Source: Filosporella fistucella (lineage: Eukaryota > Ascomycota > Leotiomycetes > Helotiales). From it: a stretch of DNA of 64,000 nucleotides. Shown here in pieces: positions 1-9,614 of this stretch. A program made the translations under genes and the position numbers. Location: the NCBI GenBank assembly GCA_030077755.1, contig JAQJZZ010000010.1, forward strand, positions 558,001 to 622,000, read 5' to 3'. Numbering within the stretch: position 1 is the stretch's first letter; every line of letters starts with the position of its first letter. The notes beneath the pieces are model-generated. The model searched no databases, was not told where the DNA came from, and was given only the letters and a program-made list of their open reading frames with translations.

Positions 1-1778
1 AACGTGATGGGTGTCTCTTGGAATCTCTCACCTCCTTCAGCAATTTCTTTAAAGGATCTTCAGAAGTCCCTGCTCGTGGGAAGACTTCTTTCAAGACAAC
101 ATCAATTTCTTCTCCCCCTCCTTTAGTCGTAGCAAGATGCCCAGGAGGTCTCCTCCACTTTGCGCCGTAAACCGCACCATTTTTCCCTACTCCTAGAGGT
201 GCCTTGAACTGCACGTCTCTCAGCTGTTCTTCTGGAATCACGCGTAATGAATGTTCGAATAATGGGGTGTACCCGGTCTCGAGGCCTATGATTTCCCGGA
301 CGATCGCCACATCGAGACCGTTTGTTGCATGTGCCTCTACTAAATTACGGAAGTAAGACAGTGCAGCAGCCTTGTCTTGATTTAGTTCACGGCTGCGGTA
401 CCGTAACCCCGGTAAGGTTTCCAACAGTAGGAGAGGCTCGTTATCGCCGCGCTGTGTGACTGCACAGTCATTCTGTGTAGATGGATACTTAGCCTTGGTA
501 TTCAGACTTTGGATTTCTAATCCAGTTCTTCCAAAACTTACCCAGGAATTCCAGAAGTTCTGTAGGTCAGAAACGAAATTCGTTTCCTCTATCTGCTTTA
601 TGGCAAAGAGTATTTGGCTCTTAAAATAATGACCCGGGAAGGGCCAGTTCATCAGGATATTGTACTCGAACACTTCATCTTCTGTGTGGAAGTGATGGTT
701 CCAGGAAAATCCAGGGTTAGGCGGCTTCCACAGAGCCCATTCCTTAATGCTATCTCTTTGCAGGTATGGCACCTCGAGATCAAAGCCTGATTGTCGAAGA
801 AACTCCGCAGATACACTGGTCAGATCAGACCATTGAATGAAATGGAGGTACAATCTAGGATCTTCAATTTGAGGAGCTTGGCCAATGCTACGCAAGATGA
901 ATTTCTGCAGCAGCATCGTTATTAGCCTTGCTTCCTTATGTGTATTTTACTCACCAAATAGGCGTCAGTAATCCTTCCATCTTCATCCGTCTTCTCGTTT
1001 GCTTCAGGCCACTGACTTTATGAGAATTTGCTTCTCATCAAGAATATGCACATCCTCCATGACTAATACTTACCTCTTTCGTCTCTTTTGGTTTCTTCTG
1101 AATTTCCAATTTCTCGAAACCATCAGTCATCTCTTGAACGTTTTGATTTTCCGAGCGAGTTCCAGTAACCAAAGGGCGTCGTACAGTATTGTACAGGGAG
1201 GCAAAAATGGGACTGCACACCAAAGAATGATCGATAAGGACTTTGTTCTCCGGCCAATTCCAATGGAGAACGAATTTTCGGATCAGCTGCCACACGTCAA
1301 AAGAGCCTCTTGAGTTTCCATACGGGTTCTTGTGCTCCCAGTGCTGACCAAAGGTGTGATACACTTTGGAAAGCGCCTTCCAGGCCTCCATGTCTTCATC
1401 AACAGGGATCACCTCGACCTCAGAGATGCATCTATCCCCAAGTTGGTCCAAGAAATTTTTATTAGCACTTCTGATGTCTTCCGCGCGAGCCAGGTTCTGA
1501 CGATTTCCATCCATGTGTGCCAGGAAGTGGATAAATGAATCATATGCTTTATTTTTGTCTCCACCGTATTCTTCTTCCAGCTGCTCCTCCCCGAGATCAT
1601 CGTTCAAACATTTCTTCACCATGGATGCCCATTTCCAAGCCATGAACCCCGTGGTGGTGAAAGGTGGATGCTCTTCGACTAATGTCCCGAACTTCTGCTG
1701 ATCGAGTATGTGAGCGAGCTCTGAGGCTAGTTCCCGCTCAAATGGTCGTAGTGGAACGTAGTAGCAAAGTCTATCCAT
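1..1778 (-). CDS. Protein kinase-domain protein with long unknown N-terminus (cut by window edge)
   Basis: Partial gene; the C-terminal part lies beyond base 1. Exons read as 1778-1074, 1011-955 and 904-1, all joining in phase 0 with GT-AG introns. The first about 485 residues match no family I recognise. A kinase N-lobe then starts: glycine-rich loop GVGKNGAV at residues about 492-499 and the ATP-binding lysine in VVLKEV at about 526, with a likely alpha-C stretch after it. Both motifs look intact, so this could be an active kinase, but the catalytic loop and DFG are outside the window. The start is the first ATG of the long first exon. The gene is divergent from the MLKL-like gene at 2096, with 317 bp between the two start codons, so they may share a promoter. 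Kinase identity is seen in the motifs; substrate and role are unknown. Confidence 0.75.
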
Positions 1779-2095
1779 TTTGATTCCCCTTTCAGTGATT
1801 ATTTCTCTTTTCGCCCCTTAGTCAGAATGGCAAAGAAGCGGGGTGGAAGAAATGCAGCTATCGGGAGATCCAAAAGAAACCAAAATTTTCCAATGGTGTG
1901 GTTACACAAAGTTGCCCGTGTACATGGGTTTCCAGCCAACCACTGCGGAAAATCAAAGACATTCAAGCTAATGCAAGTATCGTCAGATTCTTCAGCTCTT
2001 GCTATGGCTTGTATGTCATGAATTTTGTCTCTTTTGACGTCGTGCACTTCTTTCCAAAAGCTTGAAGTTCATTTAGGTGACATATTTCTTTCGTG
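1779..2095. promoter_or_regulatory. Shared intergenic region of the divergent kinase / MLKL-like pair
   Basis: This 317 bp gap separates the two divergent start codons. Short ORFs on both strands resemble no protein. It must hold the 5' UTRs and promoters of both genes, which makes co-regulation possible. I see no clear TATA element. Confidence 0.5.
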
Positions 2096-4079
2096 ATGCC
2101 GACCCCAGACCTCGCCCTCGCGGCCTTCAGCACTGGCGTGACAAGCATTCAGCTTTTGATACAGATAATCCGCACCACTCAACAAGTGAAGAGATTGAAA
2201 ACTGAATGTGAGGAAGTCGGAACAATTTCTTCCATATTGCAGGAGCTTCTGGTGGCAAACGAAGAGGTCTTGAAGGATGAAAAGACTGCCACACAGCTCA
2301 ATAGCATACTCCTGGAGGTACTACAATTCACAGCCGATTGCAGCAGATCGAACCTGGTCAATCGAGCCTGGGAAGTGATGTGGAAGCATAAACTACCAGG
2401 TTTGTTAAAGGACATGATGGTATGGGTGGTGTTACTGAACACTGGAACATCAGTAAGTGGTAGCCTTCCTGTCGCAGATTTATAGCTCTTATGTCTTGAG
2501 GTATCAACGAGGACTGCATTGTCGAAACTTGATCAAAAAACGGACGCCTCCCGGGCCGAACAACAGAGCGCCATGGAAAACATCCTCAAGAAGCTGCAAA
2601 TCCTTGATGAACTGAAGAAGAATCAAGATGAAGAAAAGGCGCCGCAACTTGGAGTCGACTTTCCTGAACACGACTTGCGGCTTCAGGTCACGAAGGAGAG
2701 CGACAAGCTGTTGTCAGGCTCGCTCGCGGATGCAGACTCCAGAATCATCAAAGTCGTATGCGAGCCGGTGAAAGAGGACTTGATGAAGTATGGCGAGAAA
2801 GGACCGCGGCATGTTCTCATCTATGCCAAGCTATCAGCGAATACTCTAGTGCATCCCTTTTACGGCATCGCCCAGAGATCCAATCAACGTTGGGTCGTGA
2901 TGAAAGACTTGCGACAGTGTCCAAGTTTGCGGGATATGATGCGAGATGGCAAGGTGCCAAAATCTGTGTTAGAGAGGGTAAGTATTGCCTGTGACATTGC
3001 CCGGACGATGGAATATCTCCATAGCGTCGAGATTCTGGTCAAGCGTTTGTCTGATACAGCAATCGTTCTATCACGCGAAAACAACGTTGTCATCCCTTAC
3101 TTGACAAATATAGACAGAGCTCGACTTGTAAGTCTTTCCTCACTAGTAGTTTGATCTTGATGATTGCAGCAAATTCTGACAGGTCTTCCAGTTCATGGAA
3201 AATACCAGCGGAGGGCGGTACGATGTCCGATTCGAGGCTCCCGAATTCCAGAAACTACCTCATCAACAGCACAGCATCTACACTGACATTTGGAGGTATG
3301 GGACAGCTGAACCTTACACATCAAAACTGGTTTACTGAGAAATTACAGCTTGGGAATTTTGGTCTGGCAGTGTGTCTCCAACACGTTTCCTTTTGACTCC
3401 TCAGACGAGGTTTTTGAAGGTCCGGAAGCAGAACGCGTTCATGCGCTCATATCGCGTGGGGAAATTTCTTGGAACAAAAGCGAGGAACACGACAGTTCTT
3501 TGCTCCAGGAGGTCCTGAGAGTGGTGCAAAGCTGCTGCAATGCCCGTCCCACCGTTCGACCATCAGCTGCTGGTGTCGCGCACTCGTTATTCGACATATT
3601 GACCTGTGCAGCCGCCGGCATCGAGATTGCCCCAAAATCCAACGGGCGGATCAAGATTCGCGTATCTGAACTTCTAGATAACATTGATAAGAAGACGGGA
3701 CGATCGTCAACTGGACAAAAGCTGAGTGACGAAGAGGCTGGAGACTTGCAGGCTCTTGCTGAGCAAGGTGATCCCACAGCAGCTTTTCTTTTTGGTTCTG
3801 CCATCTGGTATAGACTCGTAGAGATCCAAGAGGATCTAGACGAGATGCTCTTGGTTGATAGAGAAGAAATGTCGACAGGTTAGTAGATATTTCGAACTTA
3901 AAGAGCAGTACTGATGATGCGGCTTAGGAGTTCGTGCCCGTGCGTCTTTAAAGCATCTTGATTTTGCATTCCAAGCTGGAGTGAAGGCGGCAGGGGAGAC
4001 CTTGATGCGTGTTCACCATGCTCTGGCGGGATTATATAGAATCCAGGCTCTACAGTACAGAAACATGCACTCAATCTGA
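2096..4079 (+). CDS. MLKL-like protein: helical-bundle N-terminus, coil, pseudokinase, Sel1-like tail
   Basis: Five exons: 2096-2452, 2501-3127, about 3192-3295 (acceptor could be 9 bp earlier), 3349-3878 and 3928-4079, giving about 589 residues. Residues 1-125 form amphipathic helices resembling the HeLo/MLKL four-helix bundle. A charged coil follows at about 135-165. Residues about 200-450 follow a kinase fold: a HPFYGI beta-4 region, EYLH before the catalytic loop, an APE-like EAPEF and YTDIWSLGILVW in helix F. Catalysis should be lost: no glycine loop is visible, HRD reads VKR (299-301), the catalytic-loop Asn is Ala306 and DFG reads NID (322-324). The tail has a short Sel1-like helical stretch. 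MLKL in animals and HeLo proteins in fungi kill cells by permeabilising membranes; that role here is inference. The first ATG (2096) was chosen; a GTG just before it is not used. Confidence 0.72.
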
Positions 4080-4655
4080 ACTCAATTTTGGGTGGGAAAT
4101 GGATAACTTGCCAGAACTCTCTTCTCATAGGCTATTAACTAGAAGAACCAATGTTAACAATAATTATATATTAGTTTTAAGTCCGTCCCAGTCTTCATGC
4201 TTGCGATCTTCTATTATATACCGAAAATATAGAATTTAATACAGATCTCTCTTCGCTTGTTTGGGTATAGCCTAGAAATAAATAATAGATCTATGTGAAA
4301 TGGTCAGTATTCAGCAGTTTTCCTTACTAGTAAAGTTGCTGCTACGAAGATGGTTTGGTATAATAACAATGTTATTGCATGCAAAATACTGCGTAGACAG
4401 GACGAAAGTGAAGTAAATATAAAGTATATATTGAATGTTCCGTGAGAATACAATAAGTATTATGATGTGGAACACGATATATTAAGGAGTGTGAGATCTA
4501 AATCTAAAATCCTTCCCAATTTTCAATCCCTGCCATGCAAATGTAAATGCTAACACAAAACTCCAAATTCCCAAATGCACCACCAACCAACCCGCTATGC
4601 GAATCCAAACCCAAGTACAAGATCCCTTATTCCATCCATAAACCCCATATCAAGC
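4080..4655. other. AT-rich intergenic stretch
   Basis: No coding signal seen. The stretch from about 4130 to 4510 is clearly AT-rich and holds the converging 3' ends of the MLKL-like gene and the small secreted protein gene. Confidence 0.6.
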
Positions 4656-5018
4656 TTAAACAGCAGCACAAGCAATCTGGGCATTAACCAAATCAACCGG
4701 TGCGCTAACAGGCGCAAACCCAGCAAAGGTGTGTCGCTCATTGATGGTGACCTTGTAAGAAGGGAAGATCAAATCGCATTGCACGCCTTGGAAGTTGGCT
4801 TGCAGGAAGAAGGAGGTAGCGAAGAAAGTGTGGTTGATGTCGAGAGCAGAGCCGGTCAAGAGCCCAGCTACTGATTGGGTGCCGGTGAGAGGAACAGCGA
4901 CGTTGGCGCTGCGTCCTGATGCATCGTTTGTGAATTGCACGGTGGTGGTTGGGAGAGCTGGTGCTGCGCTGGCGACGGCGGCGAGGAAGGCGGCGGAGAT
5001 GAGAGTTGTGAATTGCAT
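4656..5018 (-). CDS. Small secreted protein, 120 aa
   Basis: Single-exon gene. The ATG at 5018 is followed by a classical signal peptide (MQFTTLISAAFLAAVASA, cleavage expected near residues 18-20). The mature part is about 100 residues, with only two cysteines (in QCDL and IACAAV) and one N-glycosylation site (NHT). I recognise no domain; related short secreted proteins of unknown role are common in leotiomycetes. The upstream in-frame ATG that would give 178 residues is unlikely, because it lies before the signal peptide and close to the TATA box at 5164-5173. Secretion is well supported. A role as an effector or wall-associated protein is only a possibility. Confidence 0.7.
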   Translation of the reverse strand: MQFTTLISAAFLAAVASAAPALPTTTVQFTNDASGRSANVAVPLTGTQSVAGLLTGSALDINHTFFATSFFLQANFQGVQCDLIFPSYKVTINERHTFAGFAPVSAPVDLVNAQIACAAV

Positions 5019-5163
5019 TTTGATGGTTGGTTTTGTTGTTTGTTTTAGAGAGAAATGGTATTGAGATAGATGGAAGTGAAATTGTTGGATGGTTGATTGT
5101 AGTAGTTGATTGTTGATGATTGTGAATGTTGATGATATTCCAATTCCAGTCGAGGATGAAGTA

Positions 5164-5173
5164 GTATATATAC
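5164..5173 (-). promoter_or_regulatory. TATA box of the small secreted protein gene
   Basis: GTATATATAC is a perfect TATA-like palindrome about 150 bp upstream of the ATG at 5018. It suits a transcription start near 5130 and a 5' UTR of roughly 110 nt. Clear TATA boxes in fungi often mark strongly inducible genes. Confidence 0.5.
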
Positions 5174-6304
5174 ACATTTCATTTCCCTCCATCGCCAGCC
5201 AAATCCCGAGATCTTACATTGCCATGAGGCAATGTGCATTCTCACAGCCATCTAGCTCTGCCATGCCAAGCTCACAAATCCGAGTATTTGGGATGACAAT
5301 AAGGCTGAGGAGAGAAGCCGGGAAGGCAGTGCATCATGTTTGCTCCGAGAAAGCAGCCGACACCACTCTCAGCTCTTCACTTCCACCAACGTTCTTCCCC
5401 AGAATCTGAAAATCTATTTTTGGGGTGAGGCTTGATGGTCTTAAAAATAAGCTTACTGTCTTACCACCAACGCCACGGCGCAGCCTTCCGCACTCTGGCG
5501 TGCGCAGCTCATGATTTACGAGTTTTAGTCTGATAGACAGCTAATCACTTGATAATATTTTTGGGAAAACACGATATAATGCTCCAATGAAGGAGAGTTA
5601 TTGGTGTATTATGGATGTACTTTGATTTGGCATTACAAATTCTGCTTACTTTACGCCATTCTATTTGCGTTTCTGACCGTAATCCGGCTGTCATCACGAG
5701 CACGTGACTCGGCATGACTTCCAATTGTATTTGGCTTCAGCTCAGTGATTGATTCAGTGGACCGATAGGTACTGTGATGAAAAGGATCCAAAGAGCTATA
5801 ATGCATTATTCATACGAGTTTGATGCCGGCAATATCGGACTCGGCATTTGAATTTGTGATCACTCGATCGATTCAACGAGCATTCAGCTATCCTCGAAAG
5901 TCCAACGCCTGACTACGCTCGCAAGCCCACTATGAAGACTTTAAAGAACAAAGAACCAGGGTCCTGTTTCATATAATATGTTCACTCGAACAAATTGAAT
6001 ACGAAGGCTTCCTTCTGCAGGCAGGATGAGATAACATTCGGCACTGAATTAACCTGGACCGCCAGAATCTTCGACGAGCTGTTTGCCAGACTATACGAAA
6101 TCGTGACCAATCAGCGCTTGCGCTATTTGCGGCTTCTCAAAGGATTAGATTTGATTACGTATAGTGAATATGATAGCCAGTGATACTGCGGAACTGCATT
6201 CATCAGCACTGCTTCAAGATCACTACTTTCGTCTTATGGTAGGTGTCCTGGAGGTCTTTAATAACCACTCCTACATGTGAGCCCATATTACTCAGATCTC
6301 CACT
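5174..6304. other. Intergenic region, no gene seen
   Basis: About 1.1 kb between the small secreted protein promoter and the 3' end of the CE16 esterase. A 62-codon open frame near 5995-6183 lacks an ATG and resembles nothing, so I do not call it. Confidence 0.5.
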
Positions 6305-7642
6305 CTAACAGCTTTCCTTCTCCAAAAACCTGCCCACCTCCGCAGCCAAAAATTGATGTATCTTCCACGTGATATGTCCACTATTATACCAGAAATACTC
6401 CTCAATCTTATTGCATCCATAAGCCGCATAATTTGTCTTGATATCTGGTGCATCATATCTTGGGCAATAATTGGTTGTGTTTTTGATCCCGTATTCCGAG
6501 GGATGATCTAGGATACCAGACAGGTAGGTATAGGTATCGAAAACCATAGCTTTGGAACCAGGATGAGCAGATTGAAAAGAAGAGGCGTGAGAGGAGATGA
6601 GAGAGTTATAGAGATGAACCATTGTGCTGTTTGGGAGAGGCTTGGCAGACACTTGGTTACCTGGCTGCGAATTGGGTATTAGTGCATATCTTTGAAAGCA
6701 GATTTGAGACAAGTACCGTTCTTTCCAAGGGTGGAAGGTTCATGAACAGAAAATTACGATATCCGGCATTATAAACCTTCTCCAAAGCATCCATCTCCGC
6801 GGCTACATTTAACGAATAGAAAGAAGCCAGGTCTGTGGCGTTGCCGCGAGGGAACGTATATTTATCTGAATCATTGATATCGTTTATACCAATGAAGATA
6901 GCCACGAGTGCTTTCGAGAGCGTAACTGGAATTACATCTTTTGCGTAGGTGGCCCATTGGATTGTCTGGTTAACGAAAGATATGGTATAGTCGTGGTGAA
7001 GTGGGGTACTATTTTGAGGTTAGCTATGAAGGGCAGAGAAGATGGCCACAAACTAAACAGTGGAAACATCAGAACCCGCGAAAGCAAAGTCCCAGAGTTG
7101 TCTTTTGCATTTTGAAGGGAGACCGGAGAAGCAGCCAGTAAGGTATTCGACCCAATTCGGTCCACCTGCTGAGGTACCAATCTGTCACGTGATTAAATTT
7201 GAAATATGTCGTGAAGAGAGGATTCAGATCTTACCTGGTTTTGGACAATCTCATTTGAAAGAAGTGTCTCTGGTGTAAATGCAAAGTGTTGTACATCTCC
7301 TATGAAGGAGTAGTTTTGGCGACCGGCCGTGCCTTGGACGTAGGTGTACGAATCGCCAAATGCGAGACTGAGTGAGGTTAGAACAAGAATATGCAGAAAT
7401 TCGCCCCAGTGGTGACGGAAGTTTGGTAAAGACAGATTATTTTATGAGAAGAATTCAGCAAATCGCTACGTCTGATCCGGGAATCAGAGCACCACATAAT
7501 CTGAACCCAAACTAAAAGACAATGTATAAACTCACAGAAAATTGGTATCATGCCAATTGAAGGACGGCTTCGGTTTATGCAGAGGATTTGCTGCTACAAG
7601 ACTGGAGCTAACGCAAATTGCTGTTCCTAATGAAAATTTCAT
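6305..7642 (-). CDS. Secreted GDSL/SGNH esterase, carbohydrate esterase family 16-like
   Basis: Exons 7642-7536, 7367-7235, 7181-7059, 7008-6717 and 6664-6305. A signal peptide (MKFSLGTAICVSSSLVAA) begins at 7642. SGNH blocks appear in order: FGDSYTY (block I, nucleophile Ser), GGPNWVEYL (typical of CE16), GSDVST, FIGINDIND (block III) and YNSGHIT (block V with the catalytic His). The usual Asp three residues before that His reads Asn. CE16 enzymes remove acetyl groups from plant cell-wall sugars and act outside the cell. One oddity: exon 3 ends in phase 0 at the only plausible donor, while exon 4 needs phase 2, so the total coding length is one base off a multiple of three. This may be a 1-nt frameshift, a sequence error or a non-canonical donor, and the gene could be inactive. 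Confidence 0.75.
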
Positions 7643-7990
7643 GATGAAAAACTGATATTAACAGCTGGAGATTTGCAAAATACCCAAGAAACGTGAAAAG
7701 TCATAGAAATTTCCAAGCAAAGCATTTATAGCCATCATGGATATTGTTTCCAGCGATGACTTCCCTTTCTCCATAGTGCATCTTGCATGATTTCCCCACA
7801 TGCGGGGTGAAAGGTACAATTTTGTGTATTCGGGGTGGAATTTTTCCGTAGACATCATCCCGAGCGGGGAAATGATACTCCAGATTCTCCCGACTCCAGG
7901 GACATGGCGACGGAAGACTCACCTCTTTTCATAAGCTTTTCTCTCTTTCTTTATTCCTTATTTTCCTTATTTTCTTTATAGTAAACCTAA
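7643..7990. other. Intergenic, promoter side of the CE16 esterase
   Basis: No credible gene. It runs from the esterase start to a small inverted-repeat element, and ends in a T-rich stretch at about 7935-7980. Confidence 0.5.
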
Positions 7991-8275
7991 TAGTACGGAG
8001 GACGCGGCCACAAGTCTTGCAACCGCTAAGAATAGCCACCAAGGAATAGACGCCACATAGGTCTGGCAGAATAACGACTTTACAGCGCTGAAGGCCTGGA
8101 AGAAGGGGAGGTTTAGTGATCCTCATAGCGACCGTGCGCTGGAGAGACACCCTGTAGCTTCCACAAGCCCTATAGCTATAGCGACCTTTCGTTGCTATAG
8201 AAAGGTACTCGCTGATTGAGCACTCACCCTCAAGGCTTGGCGGTTGCAAGACTTATGGCCGCCTCCTCCGTATAC
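7991..8275. mobile_element. Foldback / MITE-like element with ~36-40 bp terminal inverted repeats
   Basis: Bases 7991-8030 and 8236-8275 are inverted copies of each other. The core GGTTGCAAGACTT and GGCCGC are shared, with 33 of the first 36 positions matching. The roughly 285 bp between and including the arms carries no transposase. A palindrome (CTATAGCTATAGCG ... GCTATAG) sits inside at about 8170-8200. Two of the arm differences are transitions, one of them CA versus TA, as repeat-induced point mutation would leave. I cannot define a target-site duplication. Best call: a non-autonomous DNA element, or its relic. Confidence 0.6.
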
Positions 8276-8381
8276 GATTCGCCTTTATCTATACTCCTAT
8301 ATATAGTTCCGCTTATTGTGTGCTCGTGTTTTTATATCTATTCTATTATAGGAGTTCTTTCTTTTCTTCTATAGAAGCATA

Positions 8382-9614
8382 TCACATCTTGCCAGGCCAA
8401 AACCGTTCCTTATTTTCCGCCTTATGTAACCACTCGGTATCATGGGCCAGCACAACTTCCACTCCCTCCATCTTCTCTATCCCCACAATCAACTCGATCA
8501 TACTCTCTGCTGCCTCTCTATCGGTATGAATACAACACACATCCCTATGTATGCTTTCCCAAGTCCCAATCTCGACCTCTCGCCGCATCATTCTCCGATC
8601 ATGACACGCATCTCCCGCCAGGTAAAGCCATCTCTTGGGACCAAGGCGTGCGAGAAGATTCAAATGACCTACTAAATGTCCAGGATCAACGAGGTACACA
8701 CTTCCGTCCGAGAAGATATCAATCACGTTGGAAAGCGGGCCAAACTTCTCCCATTTCACATTCGAGAACAGGCCAATTTCGGTTTCAGTTTCGGTTCCAG
8801 CTTCGGTAAACAGCTCAAGCTTGATAGGTCTCCCATCGATATGGACGCCATTAAGCATATTGACTGCTCTCTTTGCATCTTCCGGGTGCACAAATGAGAT
8901 GTTTGCAAAACCACTGCTAAATCCTCCCATCGCCTGCACAAGTTGAAGCTGCTTAATAGGTCCGATGGCTTCGGAAAAGTATTCCTCGATCATAGGCATC
9001 GTGAGGTCGGTAGGAAAGCCGGTCATCTTCACCATTTCTCTGTGTCCACCTCCTGCTCTTTCTTCCCCAGACACATTTTCCACAGCAGGCAACTCAATCG
9101 TTCTCTCGGGAGGCAACAAATTAGCTTCGAAAAATTCCCCACTCTCCGTGCTCGTTTCTCTAGCAAGCAATTCCAAGCTGCCACTCCCCACCACAAAAAT
9201 ACTCTTTTCAAAATCGGACGGCGTCCCCAAATGTGCCCAGTGCACATGACTCAACACGACCAAATCCACGTCAGTCGGCTCTAAACCCCCATCCCTTAAG
9301 CTGTCACTCACATCGGGCTCGGTGATGAGAGACAGCTTCGTACTCTCCGTAAGTTCTTGAAGCACAGCAGGGGAGGATTTGAAGTCCTTTCGGATTCCGA
9401 GGTCGAAGAGTATGCGTGTAGGTTGGGCTCCAGAGGTAGGTACGGAGGAAAGAGAGGGGTGCTGGATGAGAAAGGAGAGGGAGGGCACGGTGTTTAGTGG
9501 TCCAGGCGCAGAAGGGTCGACGAAGAGTTCTTCGGGGAGCGTGAGGAAGCCACAGGAGAGAGCGTGGACTGTGACATAGCTCTGTATGACGGCTGGTGGA
9601 GGGAAGTTTACCAT
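8382..9614 (-). CDS. Metallo-beta-lactamase-fold hydrolase with an inserted RRM domain
   Basis: Single exon, 410 residues, start MVNF. The N-terminal part (1-180) and C-terminal part (285-410) together resemble the lactonase-like metallo-beta-lactamase family: RILFDLG, LVVLSHVHWAH (121-128), PGHLVGHLN, YLAGDACHD and VVLAHD supply metal ligands in the expected order. The metal-binding Asp of HxHxDH is Ala127, so two-metal catalysis may be impaired. Between the halves, residues about 194-268 form an RNA recognition motif: RNP2-like VKMTGF, EYFSEAIGPI, RNP1-like SGFANISF and LNGVHIDGRPIKLEL. That RRM is closest in my memory to the Aly/REF mRNA-export type. It sits where ordinary relatives have a loop, and no intron is needed to read through. 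Function of the fusion is unknown. Confidence 0.78.
   Translation of the reverse strand: MVNFPPPAVIQSYVTVHALSCGFLTLPEELFVDPSAPGPLNTVPSLSFLIQHPSLSSVPTSGAQPTRILFDLGIRKDFKSSPAVLQELTESTKLSLITEPDVSDSLRDGGLEPTDVDLVVLSHVHWAHLGTPSDFEKSIFVVGSGSLELLARETSTESGEFFEANLLPPERTIELPAVENVSGEERAGGGHREMVKMTGFPTDLTMPMIEEYFSEAIGPIKQLQLVQAMGGFSSGFANISFVHPEDAKRAVNMLNGVHIDGRPIKLELFTEAGTETETEIGLFSNVKWEKFGPLSNVIDIFSDGSVYLVDPGHLVGHLNLLARLGPKRWLYLAGDACHDRRMMRREVEIGTWESIHRDVCCIHTDREAAESMIELIVGIEKMEGVEVVLAHDTEWLHKAENKERFWPGKM

Noticed and set aside
1799..2047. Overlapping ORFs on both strands between the kinase and the MLKL-like gene
   Set aside because: Short, no family resemblance, and they sit in the only space available for two promoters.
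5995..6183. 62-codon ORF near 6 kb
   Set aside because: Begins with TTG, not ATG, and has no resemblance to any domain.
7929..8249. 106-codon minus-strand ORF
   Set aside because: Lies inside the foldback element; composition reflects the repeat.
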